Below, one piece after another: positions 34,848-43,082 of a stretch of 64,000 bases of DNA. A program made the position numbers and the translations under genes. Origin of the DNA: Sediminibacterium soli (lineage in GTDB: Bacteria; Bacteroidota; Bacteroidia; Chitinophagales; Chitinophagaceae); NCBI RefSeq assembly GCF_009939225.1, contig NZ_JAACJR010000006.1, positions 310,001 through 374,000 of the forward strand, written 5' to 3'. Each line of letters starts with the position of its first letter. Position 1 is the first letter of the stretch. Under the pieces are notes generated by a model. That model worked only from the letters and a program-made list of their open reading frames with translations. It made no database searches and was not told the DNA's origin.

Positions 34848-36731
34848 ATGGCCAGGCAACTGCATACAGAACATTCGCTGAGCGATGTACATGAGTCGGT
34901 GGATACCACCCGCCCGAGAAAAGGCTTCAGGCGTATTCTGGCCTATATCGGCCCGGCCTACCTGGTAAGCGTGGGCTATATGGACCCGGGTAACTGGGCC
35001 ACTGACCTGCAGGGTGGCGCGCGTTTCGGATACCAGCTGATCTGGGTATTGCTGATGAGCAACCTGATGGCGCTGTTGTTACAGAGTCTCAGCGCAAGAC
35101 TGGGTATTGTACGACGAAGGGACCTGGCGCAGGCCAACCGCGAAGCCTACCCGCCTTTTGTGAATTTCTGTTTATATATCCTTGCCGAACTGGCCATAGC
35201 CGCCTGCGACCTGGCCGAAGTGCTGGGCATGGCCATCGGTATTTACCTGCTGACGGGATTGCCGCTGATCTGGGGCACGCTGATCACCGTGCTCGATACC
35301 TTCCTGTTCCTGGTATTGCAGCGCTATGGTATACGCAAGATGGAAGCATTTATTATTTCCCTCGTGGCCATCATCGGTTCCTCATTCCTGACCGAGATAC
35401 TGATCGCAAAACCGGATATGAGCCAGGTGGTGAAAGGGTTTGTGCCATCCGCGCTGAACGATGCGTCTCTGTACATCGCGGTAGGCATCATCGGCGCTAC
35501 GGTAATGCCGCATAATCTCTACCTGCATTCGGCGCTGGTGCAGACGCGAAAGATCAGTAACGATACCAAGGGCATTAAACGCGCACTCAAATACAACCTG
35601 ATCGACAGCACCATCGCGCTCAATGCCGCTTTCTTTGTGAACGCGGCGATACTGGTGCTGGCGGCAAGCGTATTCTTTACCTCGGGCAATACCGGCGTGG
35701 CCAGGATCGAAGACGCGCACAAACTGCTGCAGCCGCTGCTGGGAAGCCGGCTGGCACCGGTGCTGTTTGCCGTTGCGCTGATTGCTGCGGGACAAAGCTC
35801 CACGTTAACAGGCACGCTGGCCGGGCAGATCGTGATGGAAGGATACCTGCAGTTACGGATCAATCCCTGGCTGCGGCGGCTGCTGACGCGGCTGATCGCC
35901 ATCGTTCCTGCGGTGATCACGATATTGCTCTATGGCGATGAAAAGATCGACGACCTGCTTGTCTTCAGCCAGGTGATACTGAGCCTGCAGCTTGGGTTCG
36001 CCATCATTCCGCTGATCCATTTTGTGAGCGATAAGGCTACGATGGGAGAATTCACGATCAAAACCTGGGTAAAAATGGCCGCCTGGACGGTGGCCGCCGT
36101 GCTGGTTTACCTCAATGTAAAACTGGTGGCCGATGAAAGTATCGGACTGTTCCGCTCGCAGGCTGCCTGGTACTGGAAATGGCTGCTTGTCATCGCCATC
36201 CTTGTATTCGTATGGCTGTTCCTCACCATGACCTTTTTACCCCTTGTAAAACGATACCGCAAAAAACAGGGTGAAACCCTGCATGGCGAAACCCCCGAGC
36301 TAAAAAACCTGCAGGTGGCCAGGATCAGCCGTATTGCGGTGGCGCTGGATTTTTCTTCTTCGGATGAGAAAATGATCGCCTATGCCATTGCGCAGGGCAA
36401 TACCTCGGTAACTTATGTATTGCTGCATGTGGTGGAAAGTGTGGCTGCCAGTTACTCGGGTGAGGCAAGCGATGACAACGAAACCCGGAAGGACAGGGGC
36501 CGGCTGGAAAGTTACGCGGCCCAGTTACGCAATATGGGTTACCAGGCCGAGTTTCACCTGGGTTACAAGAACCGTGTAAAAGAGATCATACGGATGGTGC
36601 GCGATTCGGATGCCGATATGCTTGTGATGGGCGCCCACCGGCACTCGGGTCTCAAAGATTATGTATTCGGCGAAACCATTGAGGCCGTCCGCCATGCGCT
36701 GCAGATTCCCGTGCTGATCGTTGGCAAGTGA
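34848..36731 (+). CDS. mntH: Nramp Mn/Fe transporter fused to a C-terminal universal stress (UspA) domain
   Basis: 627 residues. Nramp core about 25-460 with eleven or so helices; metal-site motifs DPGN (46-49) in TM1 and MPHN (220-223) in TM6 are intact, so proton-driven uptake of Mn2+/Fe2+ is expected. After a last helix, residues about 485-627 form a UspA domain (RIAVALDFSSSDEKMIAYAI, then ADMLVMGAHRHSGLKDYVFG, with the G-x-x-x-x-x-G-S/E ATP-site pattern partly kept). The fusion suggests nucleotide- or stress-controlled transport. Cotranscribed with the DtxR-type regulator. Confidence 0.93.
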   Translation: MARQLHTEHSLSDVHESVDTTRPRKGFRRILAYIGPAYLVSVGYMDPGNWATDLQGGARFGYQLIWVLLMSNLMALLLQSLSARLGIVRRRDLAQANREAYPPFVNFCLYILAELAIAACDLAEVLGMAIGIYLLTGLPLIWGTLITVLDTFLFLVLQRYGIRKMEAFIISLVAIIGSSFLTEILIAKPDMSQVVKGFVPSALNDASLYIAVGIIGATVMPHNLYLHSALVQTRKISNDTKGIKRALKYNLIDSTIALNAAFFVNAAILVLAASVFFTSGNTGVARIEDAHKLLQPLLGSRLAPVLFAVALIAAGQSSTLTGTLAGQIVMEGYLQLRINPWLRRLLTRLIAIVPAVITILLYGDEKIDDLLVFSQVILSLQLGFAIIPLIHFVSDKATMGEFTIKTWVKMAAWTVAAVLVYLNVKLVADESIGLFRSQAAWYWKWLLVIAILVFVWLFLTMTFLPLVKRYRKKQGETLHGETPELKNLQVARISRIAVALDFSSSDEKMIAYAIAQGNTSVTYVLLHVVESVAASYSGEASDDNETRKDRGRLESYAAQLRNMGYQAEFHLGYKNRVKEIIRMVRDSDADMLVMGAHRHSGLKDYVFGETIEAVRHALQIPVLIVGK

Positions 36732-36740
36732 TACGGAATC

Positions 36741-36899
36741 GTGGATGAGGGATTATCGGATTGGTGGATTATGTATTCGCGGATTTTTTCCCTTCTCGGC
36801 GAGAAACCCGACTGGCCGCATTCCCCGCAACTGAAAAATCCACAATCCACTAATCCACAATCCGCTAATCCATCAATCCGCTAATCGATATTCCATTAT
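36741..36899 (+). repeat. Intergenic word repeat, family C copy 1
   Basis: Left: GTGGATGAGGGATTATCGG, ATTGGTGGATTATG and GCGGATTTTTT. Right: AAAAATCCACAATCCACTAA, TCCACAATCCGCTAATCC and ATCAATCCGCTAATCG. The halves are complementary in words and form a long imperfect hairpin between mntH and icd. Confidence 0.6.
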
Positions 36900-36906
36900 T
36901 CCGTCT

Positions 36907-36914
36907 TACATTTG
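36907..36914 (+). promoter_or_regulatory. -7 promoter element for icd
   Basis: TACATTTG matches TAnnTTTG, 34 bases before the start codon. The -33 would fall inside the family C repeat. Confidence 0.5.
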
Positions 36915-36948
36915 TGCACTTTTAAACATTCACTAAACCTTCTATTCA

Positions 36949-38181
36949 ATGGCACAGAAAATCAAGGTGGCAAACCCTGTGGTGGAGCTGGATGGGGATG
37001 AAATGACCCGCATCATCTGGAAATTCATTAAAGACAAACTGATCCTTCCTTATATCGATGTTGATATCAAGTACTACGATCTGGGTATGGAGTACCGTGA
37101 CGAAACCAACGACCAGGTAACTGTTGATGCCGCCAATGCGATTAAACAGTATGGTGTTGGTATCAAATGTGCCACCATTACACCCGATGAGCAGCGTGTG
37201 GAAGAATTCAAGCTGAAACAGATGTGGAAGAGTCCCAACGGTACTATCCGCAATATCCTTGACGGAACCGTTTTCCGCGAGCCGATCGTTTGTAAGAATG
37301 TGCCCAGGCTGGTTCCCAACTGGACGGCACCGATCTGCATCGGCCGTCATGCATTTGGCGACCAGTACCGTGCAACCGATTTTGTGACAAAAGGAAAAGG
37401 AAAGCTGACCGTTAAGTTCGAAGGAGAAGACGGAACGATACAGGAGTTTGAAGTGTTCAACTTCAAAGGCGATGGCGTAGCACTCGCTATGTACAATACC
37501 GATGAAAGTATCAAAGGTTTTGCAAGAAGCTGTTTCAATACTGCATTGAGCAAAAAATGGCCTTTGTACCTCTCTACCAAGAATACCATCCTGAAAAAAT
37601 ACGATGGCCGTTTCAAAGATATTTTTGAAGAGATCTACCAGAACGAATTCAAAGCCAAATTTGAAGCAGCGGGTATTACCTATGAGCACCGCCTCATCGA
37701 TGATATGGTGGCCAGTGCCTTGAAATGGAACGGCAATTTTGTCTGGGCCTGCAAGAACTACGACGGCGATGTGCAGAGCGATACCGTTGCGCAGGGTTTT
37801 GGCTCACTTGGCCTGATGACTTCCACCCTGATCACACCCGATGGCAAGATCATGGAAGCCGAAGCGGCACACGGAACGGTAACACGACATTACCGCGAAC
37901 ACCAGAAAGGGAAACCCACTTCCACCAACCCGATCGCTTCTATTTTTGCCTGGACAAGGGGACTGGAGTTCCGCGGCAAACTGGACGGGAACCAGGAACT
38001 GATCGATTTCTGCCAGGCCCTCGAAGCCGTATGCGTGGAAACGGTTGAGAGCGGTAAGATGACCAAAGACCTGGCCGTATGCATCCATGGCAACAAAGTG
38101 GAGCATGGTGCGCATTATCTCTACACCGAAGAATTCCTCGACGCGCTTGATCAGAACCTGAAAGCGAAACTGGGCAAGTAA
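36949..38181 (+). CDS. icd: NADP-dependent isocitrate dehydrogenase (eukaryote-type)
   Basis: Converts isocitrate to 2-oxoglutarate with NADP in the TCA cycle. 410 residues, the size of the subfamily II (cytosolic/mitochondrial-type) enzymes, not of E. coli Icd. Seen: [14 protein letters not shown] at the N-terminus, [19 protein letters not shown] (substrate Ser/Asn/Arg), [33 protein letters not shown], and the NADP-specific [16 protein letters not shown]. Stands alone behind its own promoter. Confidence 0.96.
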   Translation: MAQKIKVANPVVELDGDEMTRIIWKFIKDKLILPYIDVDIKYYDLGMEYRDETNDQVTVDAANAIKQYGVGIKCATITPDEQRVEEFKLKQMWKSPNGTIRNILDGTVFREPIVCKNVPRLVPNWTAPICIGRHAFGDQYRATDFVTKGKGKLTVKFEGEDGTIQEFEVFNFKGDGVALAMYNTDESIKGFARSCFNTALSKKWPLYLSTKNTILKKYDGRFKDIFEEIYQNEFKAKFEAAGITYEHRLIDDMVASALKWNGNFVWACKNYDGDVQSDTVAQGFGSLGLMTSTLITPDGKIMEAEAAHGTVTRHYREHQKGKPTSTNPIASIFAWTRGLEFRGKLDGNQELIDFCQALEAVCVETVESGKMTKDLAVCIHGNKVEHGAHYLYTEEFLDALDQNLKAKLGK

Positions 38182-38187
38182 TAATTT

Positions 38188-38244
38188 TGGTCTGTGGTCT
38201 GTAGTCTGTGGTTTTTAGTAGTGAACCATAAACTACAGACCATA
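38188..38244 (+). repeat. Intergenic word repeat, family E copy 2 (hairpin)
   Basis: TGGTCTGTAGTCTGTGGTT on the left pairs, with two mismatches, with AACCATAAACTACAGACCA on the right. It lies between convergent genes, so it could also act as a terminator. Confidence 0.5.
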
Positions 38245-38248
38245 ATGA

Positions 38249-39448
38249 TCATTCTCTCTCAAAATACGCAAGGCTGCCGCCCACCCATTGTTTGTCGTGG
38301 TTGTAGCGCACGCCGATCATTTTGCCCTTGCTCAGCCTGGCAAGGTTGTTGGTGGCCACGGGTCTTGGCTCACCGTCTTTCCAGAAATAAAAGATACGTA
38401 TCTCCGCTTTGGCGGGACCATCGGGTGTCTCTATGACATCGGCATAGGTTACTTTGCGCTGCAGTATCCAGTTGTGCGGGTCTTTTACCCCATCAATATC
38501 CGCCTGTTCAACATCAATGACAACGCCCTGGCCTGCGAACGAGAACAGGGGTTTCAGCACATAATTACCGAGGTCGGCCGGCATTTCTTTTATCTCGCTG
38601 AGAAAACGTGTTTCGGGAACATAGGGATGGTCGATAAACGGCAGCGTGTATTTGCTGATGCGGTAGAACCAGTTGGGATGCGGCAGCCATTCCACATCCA
38701 GTTCCTCGAATAACCATTTGCCTTTGTCCTGTATCTCGGCCGACTGCTGCTGCAGCTCATCAAAAATGATGCGGTTGTAGATGCGTTTGACAGGTATTTT
38801 TCTGCCATCCTTTTCATAGAACAGCTGTTTGCCTTCGCGTAACAGCTCGGTAAGGCAAACCACCGGTATGCCGGTATAATCCGATGTGCAGTAAAAATCG
38901 ATCCTTGTTTTTTGCCGGTGCGGCAATATCTCGAGAAGGATCACTTCTTCTTCCCGGTGATTGCCTACAATGATCTCTCTGAGCAGTTGCCGGTAGCTGT
39001 CTGCATCAAAACCGTTCAGGTAAGTGGAATAGTTTTCAGGAATAGAAAAATGCCTGCGTGTTGTTTCGTCGTGCCATACCTGGTAGGCGAAAAGCGTGGG
39101 AAAGCCCTGCATTTCGACCAGCTGCGGCTCCAGCTCGCCTTTTTCATTCTCGCAGATGCCGAAATCAAAAGCAATAAAATGCGAATGCCTGTTTTCATTG
39201 GGTACCCGCAGGTTGGCGGGTACAGCATGAAAGGACAGGGTGCTAAAATTGAATTGCGTGATCACATCCACGATGCTTTCGCAGGCGGCCAGCAGTTTAT
39301 CGCGAAACGCGGCATCGATAAAAACAGGTGTTTCCGCCACCCGGAACTCGATCGCGCCCGGGTGTTTGCTGTTCAGGTCGCTCAGGAAGCGCCGGTATTT
39401 TTCTTCGGTGAACTGTTCGTTATACGCTTTCCTGATCGAGGGTACCAT
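38249..39448 (-). CDS. ATP-grasp-like protein of unknown substrate
   Basis: 399 residues, no signal peptide. I do not recognise a named family. The C-terminal third reads YVLKPLFSFAGQGVVIDV, then WILQRKV, AEIRIFYFW and ATNNLARLSKGK, which is the order of ATP-grasp nucleotide and metal motifs (a Lys in a V-L-K-P strand, a Gly-rich loop, acidic and Asn ligands). The N-terminal part has no known domain. The next gene on the same strand, 94 bases upstream, encodes a class I glutamine amidotransferase, so an ammonia-using amide ligase is a sensible guess. Confidence 0.6.
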   Translation of the reverse strand: MVPSIRKAYNEQFTEEKYRRFLSDLNSKHPGAIEFRVAETPVFIDAAFRDKLLAACESIVDVITQFNFSTLSFHAVPANLRVPNENRHSHFIAFDFGICENEKGELEPQLVEMQGFPTLFAYQVWHDETTRRHFSIPENYSTYLNGFDADSYRQLLREIIVGNHREEEVILLEILPHRQKTRIDFYCTSDYTGIPVVCLTELLREGKQLFYEKDGRKIPVKRIYNRIIFDELQQQSAEIQDKGKWLFEELDVEWLPHPNWFYRISKYTLPFIDHPYVPETRFLSEIKEMPADLGNYVLKPLFSFAGQGVVIDVEQADIDGVKDPHNWILQRKVTYADVIETPDGPAKAEIRIFYFWKDGEPRPVATNNLARLSKGKMIGVRYNHDKQWVGGSLAYFERE

Positions 39449-39542
39449 AACACATGATTTCTGTTGCTATTAAAGTTACAGAAAATGCCCGAAGGCGGTG
39501 GTCCGCCCCGATGGGATTATAAGCGGAAAATAACGGCGGCTG

Positions 39543-40385
39543 CTATACACCCAGCAGCACCGCGCTGGTGGCCAGTTCCAGAAAATTGGGCAGCACATGG
39601 CGGTAGGTCCACATGATCTTACCCGGGTCCTGCAGCTGTTCCACCATGCTTTCCCATTTGGCCTCGCCATGGTTTTCGATAACGGTCTGCTTTTTATCCT
39701 GCCGCTGCAGGTACATAAACATACCCTCTGCATCGGCCTCGGGGTGAAACTGCGTTCCGATAAAATAATCGTTGAACCGTATGGCCATCATCGCCCGCTC
39801 ATAGGGAACATGGGGGCGGTTCTTTTCGATGGCCAGTATCCTGGCGCCCATTTCGCGCAGCCTGGCATGGTTGGGTTCGATCACCTGAAAATCGCGGCTG
39901 TCCACGCTGTAGAACGGGTCTTTCAATCCGGAGAAAACCGGTTCGTTCTTTCCGTCCAGCAGCATATGGATGGGGAATACGCCAAAAGCGGTGGATTTGC
40001 GTGCGCAAACCCTGCCTACGCCAAAATAACGGCAGGCCAGCTGGTAGCTATGGCAGATAAACAGTACATGCTTTCTGGGGAAACCATCGGGTTGCCGGTT
40101 CCATTCTTCCATATTGCGGATCCAACGGAAATACTGCTGTTCCCATTCAGCACCCTCGCTGTCAAGCGGAGATCCCGGACCGCCGCTCGAAATATAGGTA
40201 TCATAGGAAGTATCGGGAACCTCCTGCTTCAATCGTACCTCAAATTCATCGTACTGCAGCTGCAGTCCCTGTGCGGCTCCCCATTGCGCCAGTATCTCCC
40301 GTATGCAACGCATGCCCTGGTTCGGATGCCCTTCGTAAAGGTCAAGGATAGCGATACGTACCTGTCTTTTCTCACTCGGGTTCAT
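39543..40385 (-). CDS. Class I glutamine amidotransferase (GMP synthase-like)
   Basis: 280 residues from the ATG at 40385. The triad is in place: Cys111 in FICHSYQLAC, His214 and Glu216 in QFHPEAD. The oxyanion strand is SSGGPGSPLD. The nucleophile elbow is C-H-S-Y-Q instead of the usual C-x-G-H/Q, so it is a diverged subgroup. It hydrolyses glutamine and hands ammonia to a partner; the downstream ATP-grasp-like gene is the obvious candidate. A -7 element sits next to the start codon. Confidence 0.82.
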   Translation of the reverse strand: MNPSEKRQVRIAILDLYEGHPNQGMRCIREILAQWGAAQGLQLQYDEFEVRLKQEVPDTSYDTYISSGGPGSPLDSEGAEWEQQYFRWIRNMEEWNRQPDGFPRKHVLFICHSYQLACRYFGVGRVCARKSTAFGVFPIHMLLDGKNEPVFSGLKDPFYSVDSRDFQVIEPNHARLREMGARILAIEKNRPHVPYERAMMAIRFNDYFIGTQFHPEADAEGMFMYLQRQDKKQTVIENHGEAKWESMVEQLQDPGKIMWTYRHVLPNFLELATSAVLLGV

Positions 40386-40389
40386 CGGG

Positions 40390-40397
40390 CAAATGTA
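40390..40397 (-). promoter_or_regulatory. -7 promoter element of the amidotransferase gene
   Basis: Minus strand TACATTTG, ending four bases before the ATG, so a leaderless transcript is likely. No -33 TTG is clear. Confidence 0.5.
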
Positions 40398-40433
40398 AGG
40401 GTTTGGGGGGAGTTGGGGAGGGGGCGTGATAAG

Positions 40434-40531
40434 TTGAATGGTTGTATTGTTTGATGGCTGCATTGTTATATGGCTACCTGGTTAAGTGGTTACCAGCTAA
40501 CCATATAACAATGCAGCCATCAAACCATTCC
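40434..40531 (+). repeat. Long perfect hairpin, family D copy 2
   Basis: The arms 40450-40473 and 40501-40524 are perfect inverted copies of 24 bases (TTTGATGGCTGCATTGTTAT...). The 27-base centre has its own CTGGT/ACCAG pair, and the outer flanks GAATGG/CCATTC also match. It lies between two same-strand genes and is not followed by a T-run. Confidence 0.85.
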
Positions 40532-40537
40532 ACTTAC

Positions 40538-41656
40538 CTACAGATACCTCAGATTCGTCTTCGGCGTCAGCACCAGCAGTGTCTCGTACATCAGGCGGAT
40601 CGTTTCCTCGATGTCTTTTTTATGGAGCATTTCCACCGTGGTATGCATATAACGCAGCGGTATGGAGATCAGCACCGAGGGACATCCGTCGTTGGCGTAG
40701 GCAAAACTGTCGGTATCGGTGCCTGTGCTGCGGCTGAGTGTTCTGAGCTGAACGGGTATGTCTTTTTTCTCCGCCACATCCTGAACCAGGGCCAGGAGTT
40801 TGTTATGAATGGCGGGCGCATAGGCCAGCGAAGGGCCTTTGCCGCATTGTATATCGCCCTCGATGGCTTTATTGATCATCGGTGTGCTGGTATCGTGTGT
40901 TACATCGGTGATGATGGCTATATCGGGCTTGATGCGGCGTGCAATCATTTCCGCGCCGCGGAGACCGATCTCTTCCTGTACGGCATTCACCATATACAAA
41001 CCGAAAGGCAGTTTCCGCCCGTTTTCTTTCAGCAGCCTGGCAACTTCCGCAATCATAAAACCACCGATACGGTTATCGAAGGCGCGGCCGATATAATGAT
41101 CGTATCCCAGTTCGTCAAACCCCTCTTCGTAGGTGACCACCGAACCGATATGAATGCCCAGCGCTTCCACCTCCTTCTTGCTGCGTGCGCCGCAATCCAG
41201 GCAGAGATTGTCTACCTTGGGCGTGGGTTCTTTTGCTTCGGGGTTGCTGAGACGGGTATGGATGGCCGGCCAGCCGAATACGGCTTTTACCGGGCCCTTT
41301 TTGCCATGCACCCACACACGCTTTGCCGGTGCCACCTGGTGGTCCACCCCGCCGTTGCGTTTCAGGTAGATCAGCCCCTGTTCGTTGATATAGTTCACGA
41401 ACCAGCTGATCTCATCGGCATGGGCTTCTATCACCACTTTGAATGGCGCATCGGGGTTAACAACGCCCACCGCAGTGCCATAGGGATCAGTGAAATAAGT
41501 GTCTACATACGGCTTGAGGTATTCCAGCCAGAGCTTCTGCCCGCCGCTTTCAAAACCAACGGGAGAGGGGGTATTGATATAGTTCCTCAGGAAACCCAGG
41601 GAACTTTCTTTGATCAGCGACCTGTTCCGGCCCGCTGCTTTTTTTGCTTTTGCCAT
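40538..41656 (-). CDS. M42 family metallopeptidase (aminopeptidase/deblocking)
   Basis: 372 residues, cytoplasmic, forms large tetrahedral complexes in known members. Metal-site motifs: VVIEAHADEISWFV (His, Asp), FDNRIGGFMIAEVARLL (Asp), VQEEIGLRGAEM (catalytic Glu-Glu) and DVTHDTST. N-terminus is Lys/Ala-rich (MAKAKKAAGRNR). Members remove N-terminal residues from short peptides; some are annotated as endoglucanases by error. The start at 41656 is followed closely by the family pattern S-P-V-G-F-E. Confidence 0.88.
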   Translation of the reverse strand: MAKAKKAAGRNRSLIKESSLGFLRNYINTPSPVGFESGGQKLWLEYLKPYVDTYFTDPYGTAVGVVNPDAPFKVVIEAHADEISWFVNYINEQGLIYLKRNGGVDHQVAPAKRVWVHGKKGPVKAVFGWPAIHTRLSNPEAKEPTPKVDNLCLDCGARSKKEVEALGIHIGSVVTYEEGFDELGYDHYIGRAFDNRIGGFMIAEVARLLKENGRKLPFGLYMVNAVQEEIGLRGAEMIARRIKPDIAIITDVTHDTSTPMINKAIEGDIQCGKGPSLAYAPAIHNKLLALVQDVAEKKDIPVQLRTLSRSTGTDTDSFAYANDGCPSVLISIPLRYMHTTVEMLHKKDIEETIRLMYETLLVLTPKTNLRYL

Positions 41657-41662
41657 AGTACT

Positions 41663-42577
41663 TTATTTTATCAGTGATATGCCGATGATGCCGCAGATGG
41701 CTTTCACCAGCATCAGTCCGTCAATGATTGCAAGATAATAGAGAATGTTTTTACGTCGGTGCAATGAATATGCCACAATTATCAACAGCAGAAAAGGAAG
41801 AGTATTGATGAGTACCCGCAAAACGGGAAATTGCCGTATGGAAGCATACAGGAGAAAAGTGCCGAGTCCCACGGCCGCCAGGGGGATCAGGATATAAAAA
41901 ATTGTTTTCCGCAAACCCAGTTCCACCACAAAGGTCTTGAGCTGCTGGTTGTGATCCGCCGCAAAATCCTTGATATCGAACATGATGCAAAGCAGCGTGA
42001 TATACATGAAGTTTTTGATAAACAGCAGGAACCCCACAAGCGTCAGCTGGTAATGTTCGCCGATGGAAAGATCCGTGAACAGCAATGGGTAAAGGGTTAC
42101 CGGCCCTGCCCAGGAAAAACCGATCACAAACGGTTTTACCCAGCCCTGTTTTCTCAGGCTGTTGGTGGCCGCCCCGGGTTTGACGCTGCCGTAATACAGT
42201 GCCGCCACCAGCGGAAATACCAGCAGCAATAGCCATTCCTGCCAGTGCATCGCCAGGATGGGTTGCCATAACTGCCGCAGAAGATAACCGCCGGCAACCA
42301 ACAATACCAGGGTAAGAACGACCTGCGATATACGTACCGATTTTGCATGCGCACGATACCAGAGCGAACGTGCATTCAGCGTTGTATGGGTGGCGGGCTC
42401 CGCAATATAGGCATGCGTGTAATACACTACCGTGGCGGAAAAAACGATAATATAATAGACAAAGCTGTTCAGCGGGTATTGCTGCTGCAAGGCTGCTTCT
42501 GCCGAGAGCGCTACGGCACAGATGCCGTAGAAATAGTTTCCAAAGAGAACCGTCCGTATCAGTCCGTTTGACAGCAC
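41663..42577 (-). CDS. UbiA-superfamily-like multi-pass membrane protein, first Asp motif missing
   Basis: 304 residues with about eight membrane helices. The segment FDIKDFAADHNQQLKTF (200-216) matches the second Asp-rich motif of UbiA prenyltransferases (D-x-x-D-x-x-x-D and K-T). The usual first motif N-D-x-x-D in the early loop is absent; the matching loop reads GSVKPGAATNS. So it is a UbiA-like protein with doubtful activity. It starts three bases after the stop of the lipoprotein gene 42581-43033, so the two form an operon. Confidence 0.65.
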   Translation of the reverse strand: MLSNGLIRTVLFGNYFYGICAVALSAEAALQQQYPLNSFVYYIIVFSATVVYYTHAYIAEPATHTTLNARSLWYRAHAKSVRISQVVLTLVLLVAGGYLLRQLWQPILAMHWQEWLLLLVFPLVAALYYGSVKPGAATNSLRKQGWVKPFVIGFSWAGPVTLYPLLFTDLSIGEHYQLTLVGFLLFIKNFMYITLLCIMFDIKDFAADHNQQLKTFVVELGLRKTIFYILIPLAAVGLGTFLLYASIRQFPVLRVLINTLPFLLLIIVAYSLHRRKNILYYLAIIDGLMLVKAICGIIGISLIK

Positions 42578-42580
42578 AGC

Positions 42581-43033
42581 TTACCGGAGTAATACGATGT
42601 TTTCGGTGCTGATGGTATCGCTGCGGTTATTGGCCTTGTCCTTTAACCAGAATTTGAAATAACAGGTGTCGTTCCTGGTGCCGCAGCCGGCGATGGAACT
42701 GTAGCCCCCCGCACTCGAATTATACGCAAAACCCACTTCGAGAATGCCTTTCAGGTCTTTGGTGGGTGTAAAATTGGGAACACGGTACCGGGTGAGGAAC
42801 TGGGCGCCGGGTGTAGTGGGACAAACACGCGATACTTTCTGCACCCAGAGCGTATCCTGTATATCGCCTTCCTTATCGGTGAAAGCTATCTGGAATAAAA
42901 GTATGTCGCCGGTAGTCAGTACTTTTTTGTTGATCTGTTTAACGGATATTTGCGGTTTGGTGGTATACGTGTCTTTTTTACAGGCGTAAAACACAAACGG
43001 TATTGCCAGCAGTATCAATAATTTTGTCTTCAT
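42581..43033 (-). CDS. Small lipoprotein of unknown function
   Basis: 150 residues from the ATG at 43033. Lipoprotein signal MKTKLLILLAIPFVFYAC with Cys18, followed by KKD. The mature part looks like one Ig/fibronectin-like domain (TGDILLFQIAFTDKEGDIQD, CYFKFWLKDKANNRSDTI) as in Bacteroidetes cell-surface lipoproteins. Longer upstream codons are open but cross the divergent gene's start. Operon with the UbiA-like gene. Confidence 0.75.
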   Translation of the reverse strand: MKTKLLILLAIPFVFYACKKDTYTTKPQISVKQINKKVLTTGDILLFQIAFTDKEGDIQDTLWVQKVSRVCPTTPGAQFLTRYRVPNFTPTKDLKGILEVGFAYNSSAGGYSSIAGCGTRNDTCYFKFWLKDKANNRSDTISTENIVLLR

Positions 43034-43082
43034 TCGGCTAACTTTCCGTTCAAATTTAGTCAAAACATCACAATTCATAGCA

